In this document: positions 54,572 through 64,000 of the stretch, piece after piece
How positions within the stretch are numbered: position 1 is the stretch's first letter
Layout: the number at the start of each line of letters is the position of its first letter
Assembly: GCA_022559985.1 (NCBI GenBank)
Contig: JAFJTR010000026.1
Location: 1-64,000, forward strand
Length of the DNA: 64,000 nt
Direction: 5' to 3'
Origin: Parastagonospora avenae f. sp. tritici 18332-5
Taxonomy: Eukaryota > Ascomycota > Dothideomycetes > Pleosporales > Phaeosphaeriaceae
Notes under the pieces: model-generated
Databases searched by the model: none
Told to the model about the DNA's origin: nothing
Seen by the model: only the letters and a program-made list of their open reading frames with translations
Program-made: the position numbers and the translations under genes

Positions 54572-55797
54572 TCATAGCTCTTCATCATCTGTAGCATCCT
54601 CGTCATCATCATCTACAACCGGCTCTGGCTTCTTCTCGGGCGGCCTGCTTCGTGTTCCTGGCCTGCCAAACGGCAATTCGCGCTTGGGAGGGGGTTTTCC
54701 ACTGCTCTTTTTCTCTTCCTGTGATGCCTTCGCAGAACTCGCTCCCAACGTCTCGGATGACTTGGCGCGTACTGATCGCGCCGTAATCTCTTCCTCGTCA
54801 GTCTCACCTTCTGATGCTTCAGGAGTAGCTACTGGTGCGTCGTCGCTGTCTGGCTCCTCCTTGGGGTCGACATCCATTCGATCGCTGTCAGGCTCCGACT
54901 GCATATCTGCCTCTGCTGCCTTTGCCGGTGCTTTTCGTTTCGACTGGCGTGATGTGCCTGCTTTGCGGGGATTAGAACCCGACCTGGTGGACTGGACGGC
55001 AGTTGCTACACCACATCGAGTCAGTGAGCTGTTGGGGATATTTTCGGCGAGACTTACCAACAGAGCTGTCCACCTTGGCAGTAGCTAGCAATCGGCTCTG
55101 GTCTCGAATCTTCCTCTTCTTCTCGTTGAGAAGCTCCATGAATTGCTGCAGCATGGCCGTCTCGGTCTCATTTTTTGTCTTGATGAAGTCGTCCAGCTGT
55201 GCATTCAGCTTGGCGATGGTGTCTTGCTCGCTGTTTGCCCGCGTCTTTAGATCGGCAAGCTCTTTCAGTGTCTCTGCATGAGCTTTGGCAGACGCTTGTG
55301 CCCACTCGAACGGATTGAACTCGTAATCATCATCTTGTGGTAGCACGATTTCACCCAGGGTGACCTACTTGAATCAGCAGTGTTCCATAACTTATTGAAA
55401 TCAGCTCACCTTGATCTCCTGAACATCACGTCGAAAAGAAAGCTCAAGGTCGTCTTTAAGAGTGTACACCAGTCGGACGCCGGCTAATAAACCAGCATTG
55501 TCCGTGACGGGTTTTTGCAGCAGGAAATGAGATAATACCGCCGCCCACTCTTCATCTGAACCCTTGAACTTGAGTTTCAGCTTTGCAAGATTGCGCTGCT
55601 TGACTATAGCACATGTGATCAGCAAAGAGCAAACCTGTCAAGTTCCCAGCCTTACTCGAAGCCACATATGGATTCTCGCCTTCACACCCCACGAGGCGCA
55701 GGTCGAGTGGCTGCGTCCCGTCTTGCTCGACCTGGACAACGACAAGCTCGCCGCGACCGCTAGCGGGCTCGACGCAGATGATGTGCCGATCTGCCAT
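54572..55797 (-). CDS. XRCC4: DNA double-strand-break repair protein XRCC4 (fungal)
   Basis: Four exons on the minus strand, 55797-55656, 55603-55410, 55364-55058 and 55005-54572, introns 52, 45 and 52 bp; 358 residues, frame sums agree. The N-terminal head domain (HIICVEP...PLDLRLVGCEGENPYV, then LKLKFKG and VYTLKDDLELSFRRDV) precedes a long coiled coil at about 130-205 that contains the family hallmark LNEKKRKIRD, close to human XRCC4 LNEKKTKIR. A basic stretch (SRQSKRKAPAK) and a very acidic Ser/Asp-Glu tail with SP-type Pro-rich segment follow. XRCC4 (yeast Lif1) scaffolds DNA ligase IV in non-homologous end joining in the nucleus. Divergent from byr4 across 725 bp. Intact. Confidence 0.9.
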
Positions 55798-56522
55798 ATC
55801 GTAGTGGAGCTAACACGGCAGGTCCAGCGAGATCTCCCAGCGACGGCTCGGTGATGGTGTGGCGCGATTCTGGGAGCGTGAAAGAGATGCTAGCGGGTGT
55901 GTTGCAGAACCTTGTTTTGGTAAGGGTGATGCTTGCCTCGTGGGAAGTCTGATACAAGCGGGAGGGGAACGTCCGGGTTCGCGTTTCATGTGGCGGCACC
56001 GGGGAACTCTATCGATTGAAACAACAGCTGAGGCGTGAGAGCCATGGGCCAGCTTTATGGTTGCGCTGTACCTGCAGCAGGCAGAAACAGCGCCGTGTTG
56101 GTGTACAGTAGCTCACAGGCAGAAGCGGGCGCAAAGTTCGGCCTAGCTTGCAGGTGTCACGCCTATCACCCGCCTGTATGCAGATCGCGCGTGCATGCGC
56201 AACTCAATCCGCTCTCTCCCTCTTATCCCTCCTTGTCGGTACCCATCGTCTCATATAGCGCGGTAGTGCACGCTGGTCTACTTGAGGACTTGCTGTTATA
56301 AGAGGAGCGGGAGGGCCACTCACACGTGCAGGGTCTGGTTTCTTGCGCGCGTCACAAGAGCACGAGTCACCGGCTGCCCCTTCCCTCGCTGCTCACCGTA
56401 CCTGCCTCTCGCTCGCTTACCCGCACCAACAGCTGTCCCTGCAGCTACCAGCCACTTCACCGCGACTCTTCCACCACGAAAAACCAGACACGACTGCATA
56501 CAACAAACCCACGCGCGCCAGC
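55798..56522. promoter_or_regulatory. Divergent promoter region XRCC4 / byr4
   Basis: 725 bp between the two ATGs. The region close to byr4 (56200-56500) is CT-rich on the plus strand, as in many fungal promoters and 5' leaders. No specific site can be named. Confidence 0.5.
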
Positions 56523-59231
56523 ATGGCTGCCCCGAATCGCAGCTTTGCGCAGCGCATGGCCTCAATGGCCTCCAATACCTCCAACACGTCCAAGTTCGAG
56601 AGCTGGGACGACGGCGACTTTGAAGACAGCGACGGCCTGCTCTTCAAGAACTCTGCGATACAAACTCTCTCCTCGCGCATGTCGGTGCGCTCCGAATCCA
56701 ACACGGGCGACGACGACTGGCAGGTGCTGATCACCCCGAATGACGACCTGTCAACAAACCGCGCCATCCACTCGGCGAAGCAGGCCGGCATCCCCATCCC
56801 CACGAGCGTGCCGTCGTCGGCGCTGCTGGGCGGCACCATCAAGAGACTGGGAAAGAAGAAGTCGACGCGCAAGATGGACGTCGACGACGACTGGGGCAAC
56901 GACCTGGAGCTGCCCTCCCATGCGACGGGCGGGCTGAAGCTGAAGACGCCGACGCCGCACACGCCCGCCGAAGAGCACGACGACTTCGACGACTGGGGCG
57001 AGGGCAGCCTGGGCATCCGCTTTGCGGGCACGCGACGGGACACGCGGGGCGCCCGGAGCTCCTCGGTTTCGGCCATGAGTCCCAGCATGGGCAGCTGCAT
57101 GACGCTCGAGAGCGAAGACGACGACCTCAATGGCCTCGTGCTCCCCACCGAGCCGCTCGACTTCGGTGCCCGCCTCGAGAAGCTAAAGAAGACGCAGCTG
57201 CCGACTCCAGACGCATCCCCTCTGCCACAGCAACGTGACCAGCCTCCCACCTCTGTACCCACATCAACCACCCCGATTGAGTTCCCCTCGTCGCCTTTCC
57301 TGTCGCCTTTCCCGTCATCACCGGCTCTTGAGCCCACCGCATCGCCCCGGTCGCCGCGTGTCGAAAGCCCAGCAGCGCCCTCACTGGACAGCCCCTTCGA
57401 GCAGTCGCCCAAGTCCAAGCCCAAGCCTGGGCAAGACGAAGAGGACTTCCTCGACGGCCTCGACTTTGGCGGCGGCGACATCTTCGACAGCGCAAAACTG
57501 ACCCTCAACCGCAATGTCGTCGTCAAGAAGCCGGAGCCCAAGGCTCACGCACCGCCAGCTGCACGTCCAGCAACCACCATTACCTTCACCGACCGACCAA
57601 ACTCGTCGCGGATCCCTCGGCCCCTGCCCTCGACTGCAAGCCGTAGCAGGCTCACACCTGTCTACGAGAGTGGCGCATCAACACAAACTCAGAGCCGGCC
57701 CATGCCCACCACCACCAGCGCTCAGCTCCTACGCGCGAAGCGTTCTGCTCCATTGCTTCGCAACAGCAACCTCAACCCAGCTCGCGGCCATGTGCCCTTC
57801 CTTCCCGCCGGCAGCGGCAACGCATCGCATCATGTCATGTCCAGGGGCTCGCAACCTCAGCTGCGTCGCGACTCAGACCCCAATCGCCGACCGCAGTCAC
57901 CTTCAATGCGCCCATACTCAAGGGCTGAGACACCTAGCCGTACTGGTGTGAGAAGAGACCTCGCTCCCTCTGCGCTGGCTCGTCATCCGCCTCCCAAGAA
58001 GCTAACGCAACCTCAGCGCAAGCGCAACTATGGTGACGGCCACGAGCTCGACTCTTTCGACGACCTTCCCACTTCGGCAACGAAAGAAAAGGTGTTTGAA
58101 AAAGCACCACGCAATGTCGCGAGCAACAAGTCATTGCGACAGCAGCCTAGTCTTTCTAGACTACCTATGCCGGATCGAATGGCAACGCCAATGCCACAAA
58201 CACCGCGAAGCCCGCCCAAGATGGATCACACTCCACGCTTTGCTCGAGACACTGCAGCTAGTAGGAACGCACGTGAGCAACGCTTGGCAGGTACAAGATC
58301 AAGAGCCGATGGCCCCATGGCACCGCGACCCATGAGCTGGGCAGCCCAAGTCGCTGCACGTAGCCCTCATACCAGTCCTGTTGCTCACAAGAAGAAAGGA
58401 TCAGGACAAAAGCCACAGCTGATCCGACAAATGACACAACCCAATGCCTTCAGTGAGTTGCGCGCCCCTTTGGTGCAGCATGTTTCTGACCTTCTTGCAG
58501 ATGAGAAAGGCATGGTTTTTAACCCAACATTGCAACGTTGGGAAGGAAACGAAGAGATCCTTGCTTCCTTCACTACTCTTCCCAACTCGTCCACCACTAC
58601 GCTTGCTTTGACTACTGCTAGTACTCCGACATTCGCACCGCCCGGACATTCGTTTAACAGGTCACATGACCGTTCGCGCTCAATATCGCATAATGCGCTG
58701 TCATCTATTCATGCAGCCCAGAAGAGCTTCTCCTCGCGCATGGCAAAGATTGCGCCACCGCCGCCACCAGCAGCGCCCATGCCAGTGCCATCGCCTCCAC
58801 GACCTGCACTCATCTCGCACATATCTGCTCCCCGCGGCGTCCTACACGAAGGTCGCATGGTCTTTGATCCTGTCAAGATGAAGTGGCTCAAAGCCGCTCG
58901 CCACTCAAACGACCCGCGATCACCATCAGAACTCGATGACGAGGAAGAAGACCCATTCGCTGGCATCGAAGACTTCAAAGACAATGAAAGCGTCGCGGGC
59001 CGAAGCAACGCACCAGGCGACATGGGCTCGCCCGACATCCAGGACGGAGGCTTTGTGGGCGAAGAATTCGACGTTGGCCCTGGCTTCATCCGCCGCCAGC
59101 GCGAAGAAGAAGCCATCTGGCGCCGCCGCGTCGAAGGCTGGGTCGGCGGCTTGCGCGACTCCGGCGACCAGAGAGGAGGATGGAAATGGGCGATTCGCGA
59201 ATTCGCTGCAAGTGCCTCGTCGGCATACTAA
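56523..59231 (+). CDS. byr4: Byr4/Bfa1-type GAP subunit of the septation initiation network
   Basis: Single exon, 902 residues from ATG 56523; the frame is open further upstream but has no other ATG. N-terminus: F-E-S-W-D-D-G-D-F-E-D-S-D-G-L and D-D-W-G-N-D-L-E-L, short acidic/aromatic blocks typical of Byr4. The middle is disordered (Pro/Ser/Arg-rich). C-terminus: two W-containing repeats, M-V-F-N-P-T-L-Q-R-W-E-G-N-E and M-V-F-D-P-V-K-M-K-W-L-K, then D-P-F-A-G-I-E-D-F and a W-rich end. In yeasts Byr4/Bfa1 partners Cdc16/Bub2 as the GAP for the Spg1/Tem1 GTPase at the spindle pole body and holds back septation. Intact; no introns. Confidence 0.85.
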   Translation: MAAPNRSFAQRMASMASNTSNTSKFESWDDGDFEDSDGLLFKNSAIQTLSSRMSVRSESNTGDDDWQVLITPNDDLSTNRAIHSAKQAGIPIPTSVPSSALLGGTIKRLGKKKSTRKMDVDDDWGNDLELPSHATGGLKLKTPTPHTPAEEHDDFDDWGEGSLGIRFAGTRRDTRGARSSSVSAMSPSMGSCMTLESEDDDLNGLVLPTEPLDFGARLEKLKKTQLPTPDASPLPQQRDQPPTSVPTSTTPIEFPSSPFLSPFPSSPALEPTASPRSPRVESPAAPSLDSPFEQSPKSKPKPGQDEEDFLDGLDFGGGDIFDSAKLTLNRNVVVKKPEPKAHAPPAARPATTITFTDRPNSSRIPRPLPSTASRSRLTPVYESGASTQTQSRPMPTTTSAQLLRAKRSAPLLRNSNLNPARGHVPFLPAGSGNASHHVMSRGSQPQLRRDSDPNRRPQSPSMRPYSRAETPSRTGVRRDLAPSALARHPPPKKLTQPQRKRNYGDGHELDSFDDLPTSATKEKVFEKAPRNVASNKSLRQQPSLSRLPMPDRMATPMPQTPRSPPKMDHTPRFARDTAASRNAREQRLAGTRSRADGPMAPRPMSWAAQVAARSPHTSPVAHKKKGSGQKPQLIRQMTQPNAFSELRAPLVQHVSDLLADEKGMVFNPTLQRWEGNEEILASFTTLPNSSTTTLALTTASTPTFAPPGHSFNRSHDRSRSISHNALSSIHAAQKSFSSRMAKIAPPPPPAAPMPVPSPPRPALISHISAPRGVLHEGRMVFDPVKMKWLKAARHSNDPRSPSELDDEEEDPFAGIEDFKDNESVAGRSNAPGDMGSPDIQDGGFVGEEFDVGPGFIRRQREEEAIWRRRVEGWVGGLRDSGDQRGGWKWAIREFAASASSAY

Positions 59232-60757
59232 TATCTTTCGCATCTACACTTACACCCACGCTCTCACCCAGGATCTCCTTTGTACACGACCGATTCACGA
59301 ACATACTTGACACGACATCACGACGACATATCTCTTTTCTTTGTCAGCATGACCTTTTCTTTTCCTTTCTTGTTTGCGATTGCATACGAAGCGAAGCGAC
59401 GGCAAAAAGTACATGATGTAATGACGGGGGATTGGATGAATGTGCGTGTTTCTCTGTTCAGATACCATGAGTGTTATGATGGGCAGGCCCGAAGCTTTTT
59501 TGGATAAAGGGCTGCCTCACTCTTTGTTTTTTGTTCTTTAACGACGCATGCATTTATGAAGTAATGACCTTGATGGCATTAGATGGGATTCAGCGCGAAG
59601 CACGGCGGGATGAATATCATGAGGGACTGGATTTTTTGCTTGAATACTTCGCTCTTTCGTGCGTGATGCCTGGCCACATTTACTAGCTCTTGATGTTTGT
59701 GGATTTGGGGCAGCTCAGCAAGCTGATTGACGAGACCCGCCGGTGTCCCGTCGTGGACGCCATCTTGGGTCACGCGACTAGCATTTACATCCTCATGTCC
59801 CGATCTATCCACTCGCTTGCAGCATCTTCCCAACTCGTTCCTCTCCCGGCACACCTTCGTACCTGCAGCCCACCTGCGTCTCGTCCATGCGTCCCCACCT
59901 GCACGCGCCCAACGTCGGTGCAGCTGCCTTTCGATATCCCCTGCGCATCGAATCCACCCGCCGTGATCGAAGTCCTCGGAAGCTTAACCTGTGGCGTATG
60001 ATTTTAGCTCTTCGCCTGGAGGTCTAGTTCATTGCCTTGGTCCAAGGTCGGGGGTGTACGGGTGATGGGATATCGGGGCTTTTTTAAGGTTGCGGGAGGG
60101 ACGTGCTGGTTGGTAAGGCGTATGGCGGATGGCGTATGGCGGGTTGGTGGGTGTTGGATTTGAGTTATCATTGGGAAACAGAGTGCGAGACTTTCGATAG
60201 TCTGGAAGAGAAAGCGTTGGTGTAGATTTGAGAGTTATGGATGGGTTTACGTCATGACCTTACGATCAACGTTTCCAAGCGCGATCGAATCTGCAAGAAC
60301 GTTGGCCTTAGGGTCGCTTTTTCGGTCTCTGCCTTATTATAAGGCTGGAAGTTGGTGGGATAGTCCCGGGGAATCCATGTCCTAGCCGCGAACCTTCGCG
60401 TTGAGGAAATATCGCGTCTTCTTTAAAGTTGCGGGAAGTCAGTGTTAGATCGGCGATGGGGATTGCGCATAACATTAGCCGTCCCTACGTTAGTACAAAC
60501 GGCATTTCGATACGGACAGGCATTGCTATCTTGGGCTCATGCATTAACTGCGAAACCGAGTTTACGGGAACAATTTATTCTCTTCTTCGGTCACTTCGTA
60601 CGATGACAATACAGACATACTAATGCCACAGTGAAGGAAGCCTGCCCAAGAAGTCTGCCCAAGAAGCCTTTTCGTCCTAGAACTTCGTACCCTGGACCGC
60701 CTCTTATTCTCGAGGCTATCATTGCTATAGTACAGGTTATGAGAGCCTGTCCATAAC
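59232..60757. other. Intergenic, no gene recognised
   Basis: About 1.5 kb. Short open frames at 59579-59854 (minus) and 59690-60001 (plus) overlap on opposite strands and show no motif. GGCGTATGGCG words (60117-60140) and AAGAAGTCTGCCCAAGAAGCC direct repeats near 60647 are local duplications. Confidence 0.5.
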
Positions 60758-62040
60758 CTAAAACTCGCATATCACGGCAGGATGAACTAGCACACTTGCT
60801 TGAGTGCAGTTCGTGAGAGCGTTGATGTCCCCATTATCTGGATCTTCCTTGCATTGCACAGCGGTGCCCTCAGGCATAGAAGAACAACGTAAATCGCCGG
60901 CGCCAGTGCCGTCAGCGATGTATGTACAGTAAAACTCGTCGTCAAACAGCCCGAAGAGACTTCAATGTCCTCGCGGCCAGGGTGAAGACTTGATCGCATC
61001 ATGGTCACGCCATCGTATAGGTCGATGATCTTTGTGTAGAATGGACACTTGACAGCCGTCTGCGGCGACCCCGGAGTGACTTGAGAAGAAGGTCCAGAAA
61101 TTGTATTCGTTGCCCATCTCAACGTTCTGTCTCAAGATAACTGAGACACGTTTGCTAGGTGTACGTGGAGGCGGTAGCGGTGGGCTTGCTGACGTTGTGG
61201 ATATAGCAGACGTTTCGATGGGTGTTGTTCTCCACGACAGTGAAATGGAGCTTAGGGCAAGAGTGGTCGAAGAGGAGCTTTGCATCTTCCAGGTCGTCTC
61301 GGAAAGTATGAGCGATCGTGTTCTCGTCGTTCCGTGTACCAGAGAGAAGGCCGTTGTCAAAGCCGACGGGGATGAGATTGACGGGAGTGGTGTACTTGTA
61401 CCATTGTCCATTGAGGATGCCAGAGAACTGGACGAAACCAAGGTCGTCCATGAGAAAGAAGGACTGGACGAAGCCAGGAGACTTGATGTGGATTTGGTCG
61501 AAAATGTAACGGCACTCTTGCTTATCAGAGGACAAGAGTCTCCCATCTGCAGCTTCATATGGTCCTTGTATTTCTTCGGCTTTCCTTCGTTGGTTCCGTT
61601 GTACAGGTGAAGGGCTTCGAGGTGTTCCGCATTCTCGGCAGAGACCGCGTCCAGTTGTCCATGCCACGGCCATCTCGGAAACTGACTTGGGAACGCTTCC
61701 CATTAATCACTGTAGCGAGGCAATAGGCTATCTTCAAACCAAAGCTCCATAGCGGCCTGCTGAACGTCGCAAGCGCCAGGTGCCCCACTTATCCAATTTT
61801 GAACGGGATCATACTGAATGAGAACCTTGCCATACGGGTGCGTCATGAATCCGTCCTTCAGGAACAATTCTGGCACGTTGCGGCGGTATGGGGTGATCAC
61901 CGTGCCCTGACGGCCAAGGATATCATGTAATAGTTCCTCGATACGGTCAATTACGTCCGGGTATTCCAGGTCATCTTCGCTTTGCCACCGGTATAGCCAC
62001 CTGCTTCTTTCGACATGACACGCAACAAGATGCCCTTTTC
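60758..62040 (-). pseudogene. Unrecognised gene remnant, broken by stop and frameshifts
   Basis: Protein-like sequence can be followed on the minus strand from about 62040, but in more than one frame. Segments: ERSRWLYRWQSEDDLEYPDV, VITPYRRNVPELFLKDGF, IQYDPVQNW, DSLLPRYSD then TAA, WEAFPSQFPRWPWHGQLDA, YIFDQIHIKSPGF, VVENNTHRNVCYIHN, and a Cys-containing tail (DEFYCTYIADG...GDLRCSSMPEGTAVQC...TNC) ending with TAG at 60758. The TAA is one C-to-T change from CAA. A frameshift at about 61530 and another near 61150 are needed. I do not recognise the family. Divergent from the amidase relic. Confidence 0.4.
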
Positions 62041-62080
62041 GACACGTGAGCGGCCATCTCCGCCCTACATGTCCTCAAGT

Positions 62081-64000
62081 ATGACTGCCATATCTGAGGT
62101 TAGCTCAAAATTAGAAGAGCCGATCCAAATCACCTTTGGTGGTGATCGATATGTACTTTTGTGGCCCGAGGTATGCGCTCACTCTATTTCAGTCAGACCT
62201 GCAAGCTCACATGCAAGTAGCATTTCCACATTCCAGAATTGAACCAGGCGACGTTTGTAACAGTCTTTGATTCTCTCGGGCAAGGTCCGGTTACTCGAAC
62301 TTGGATCGCGCGCGCCCTAAAGGAATACAATGACTGTGACGATGTTTAGCGGCCTGCTTTCTTTGCTGCTGTTCTCTTCTTGCATACTTCTGCGCAGAAG
62401 CTAGAGATTGAAGAAGAAGCAATTGAACTTTTGCAAGAGCAAGGTGCAACAGCAATTGCAACGCACCAGGCGAGCACAGAGGGGCGTGTCATCTTTCCGG
62501 GTCCATATCACCATTCTCCAGGCGCTTTACGACCAGTGTGGAAGTTGTATGAGGACATACAGGGTGCATTTTTGCATTCGTTGATTCAAGATCGAAGCGG
62601 GTGAGCCTTGCAATTCTTCACTTCTTGAACAAGGCTTATCATGTGTCAGGGCCCCCTCGCAGCTCCACCTTGCCGGGTCAGCTCCTTCAATCATGGCAAT
62701 CGCCGTACCGACCAGAATACAGAAATCCCGTATCACCGAGCCCCCAGAGGAGACGCTGTTACAAGGCTGGCGCATTGCTGTGAAAGACAACTTCCAGATC
62801 AAGAATATACGCAGATCCGCCTGCAATTGGGCATACTACGAGCTATGTCCGCCTGCCAATGAAACTGCGCCCTCTATACAAAAGCTCTGTGATGCCGGAG
62901 CCACAGTTGTCGGTACAACGAAGCTTGCATGTTTCGCCGCGACCGAGGAACCAGCGGATGGGTACCAGTCGCCAGCGGGTAGTAGCAGTGGAAGTGGCGT
63001 GGCTGTGGCGGCATACGAGTGGCTTGACATCACGATCGGGTCAGACAGTAAGTACACACACTCCTTGACTTGCAGGTACTTACTATTGCAGCGAGTGGAA
63101 GGGACCGCCGCCCTGCGCATTGGAATGGCTGCTTTGGAATGCGTCCGTCTCACGGCTATCTGTAGAGTGGAGAGCTACTCGATATCTTCCCTAGATTTGA
63201 TGTATCGACTTTCTTTGGTCGGGAGCTTGGGAAGTGTAGGGCTTTCGCGGAGATTTGGTATGGTCAAGATCTACCGAAGCAGCTCTCAATTCACAAGGTA
63301 TGCTGCTTGCATAACCGTACTTCCCTGCGCGAATCATAACATCGATCAGCGGCCCTTGTCAATCATATACGCCTCAGACTACATGGACAAAATCAGCAAC
63401 CCACAGCAAATGTCACTTATTGATATCTTCACCGCCGATCTAGAAGCAACTTTCGAGGTCAAGCACCAGAAAATCTCCTTCGAAAAGGCCTGGCAGGCCA
63501 ACCCCCCTCGACACGCCAACGGAGCCTCTCTTCCGGAATACATTAAAGACGCATCGCGCGACTCGTTCTTCTAAGAGGACTACCACAACTTCGCCCCCTT
63601 CCGCAAAGAATGCAGGGAGAATTTTGGCAAAGATGCATACATCAGTCCGCCTGTGCGATGGTAGTGGTACGCAACAACCCCTCCCTATTGCACATGACAG
63701 ATTCTAACGGGGAAAAGGGAATTGGCATCTCATACCACCTCTGCCGCTCACACCGAAGCCCTGGTCAGGCTGGAGGTGTACAAACACTGGTTCAACGACG
63801 TGATCATGAAGCCTGGTGAACAGATAACGCTTGTGCTCATTCCAATTGAAGACATGGCGCCCAGGTATCACGATGAGATGCCTACAACGCATTTCAATCC
63901 CGACGGCGTGCCAAATCTAATTCTTTCGCAGATTTTGAAGGCGCCGGAACTTACTGTTCCTAGTAAGCACTATTCGATATTCACAGCGTTTGTGCAATTG
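62081..64000 (+). pseudogene. Amidase-signature hydrolase pseudogene, cut by window end
   Basis: Starts at ATG 62081 and runs past the last base. An N-terminal domain (ITFGGDRYVLLWP, VTVFDSLGQGPVTRTWIARAL) precedes the amidase-signature core: G-W-R-I-A-V-K-D-N-F (catalytic Lys), GATVVGTTKLACF, Y-Q-S-P-A-G-S-S-S-G-S-G-V-A-V-A (Ser of the triad loop), DITIGSD, then after a GTAAGT intron at about 63050 R-R-P-A-H-W-N-G-C-F-G-M-R-P-S-H-G, and further C-terminal parts to FNPDGVPNLILSQIL. Stops break it: TAG after N-D-C-D-D-V, TAG after SHGYL, TAA after RDSFF, and one near 63700. Most are one C-to-T step from Gln. A frameshift near 63300 is also needed. Confidence 0.7.

Noticed and set aside
56417..57541. 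Minus-strand open frame of 374 codons
   Set aside because: Antisense shadow of the Byr4-type gene in GC-rich, Ser/Pro-rich coding sequence; no motif of its own.
59579..60001. Overlapping open frames after byr4
   Set aside because: Opposite-strand, motif-free and low in coding character; chance frames.
1..64000. tRNA or rRNA genes
   Set aside because: No convincing A-box/B-box pair or rRNA core sequence was found by eye; a covariance-model search would be needed to exclude them.

Overview
The window is nuclear DNA of a filamentous ascomycete. Genes are split by short GT-AG introns of about 45-60 bp with clear branch sites. The gene content is fungal: Byr4-type SIN regulator, fungal XRCC4, HET-domain protein, AA9 and CE1 secreted enzymes, fungal-type bifunctional diterpene synthase, GT34 glycosyltransferase and OrsD-type zinc fingers. 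The gene set and the RIP-like damage fit a Dothideomycete (Pleosporales-like) plant-associated fungus; the genus is inference only.

Layout. (a) 1-9.5 kb is repeat-rich accessory sequence: a TLD-domain remnant, an orphan acidic ORF, a minisatellite, a methyltransferase pseudogene with two nonsense codons, and a large OrsD zinc-finger / tyrosine-recombinase-like gene broken by a 169-bp solo LTR with perfect 5-bp target duplications. (b) 10.4-24.2 kb mixes three intact genes (CE1 esterase, F-box protein, Gfo/Idh/MocA oxidoreductase) with decayed ones: a decarboxylase-type amidohydrolase, a PARG-like macrodomain protein, a flavin monooxygenase carrying an internal GGGTTA x3 tract, and two complementary-looking P450 pieces in opposite orientation. 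Most internal stops are what C-to-T or G-to-A change would give, as expected from RIP. (c) 25.6-46.4 kb is intact: F-box protein, VOC protein, then SDR, P450 and a CPS/KS-type diterpene synthase that together look like a small diterpenoid cluster, followed by a GT34 enzyme, a three-domain chitin-binding protein, an AidB-like acyl-CoA dehydrogenase, a His/Asp-rich GPI-type protein and an AA9 LPMO. (d) 46.8-48.1 kb is a broken HET gene. (e) 49-59.2 kb is a conserved block: GABA transaminase, a lysine-rich nuclear protein possibly related to AFF/Ebp1, XRCC4 and Byr4. (f) 60.8-64 kb is decayed again: an unrecognised Cys-containing gene and an amidase running off the window end.

How they work together: P450 (29.1-31.0 kb) and diterpene synthase (31.4-34.6 kb) are divergent over a 486-bp shared promoter region and the SDR lies just downstream of the P450, which suggests cyclisation of GGPP followed by oxidation. 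The FMO and P450 remnants suggest a second, dead oxidative cluster. CE1 esterase and AA9 LPMO act on plant cell wall; the remaining genes are housekeeping. Exon coordinates were derived by hand from splice signals and reading frame and were checked for frame sums; starts are the first sensible ATG, because several long open frames begin only at TTG or GTG.
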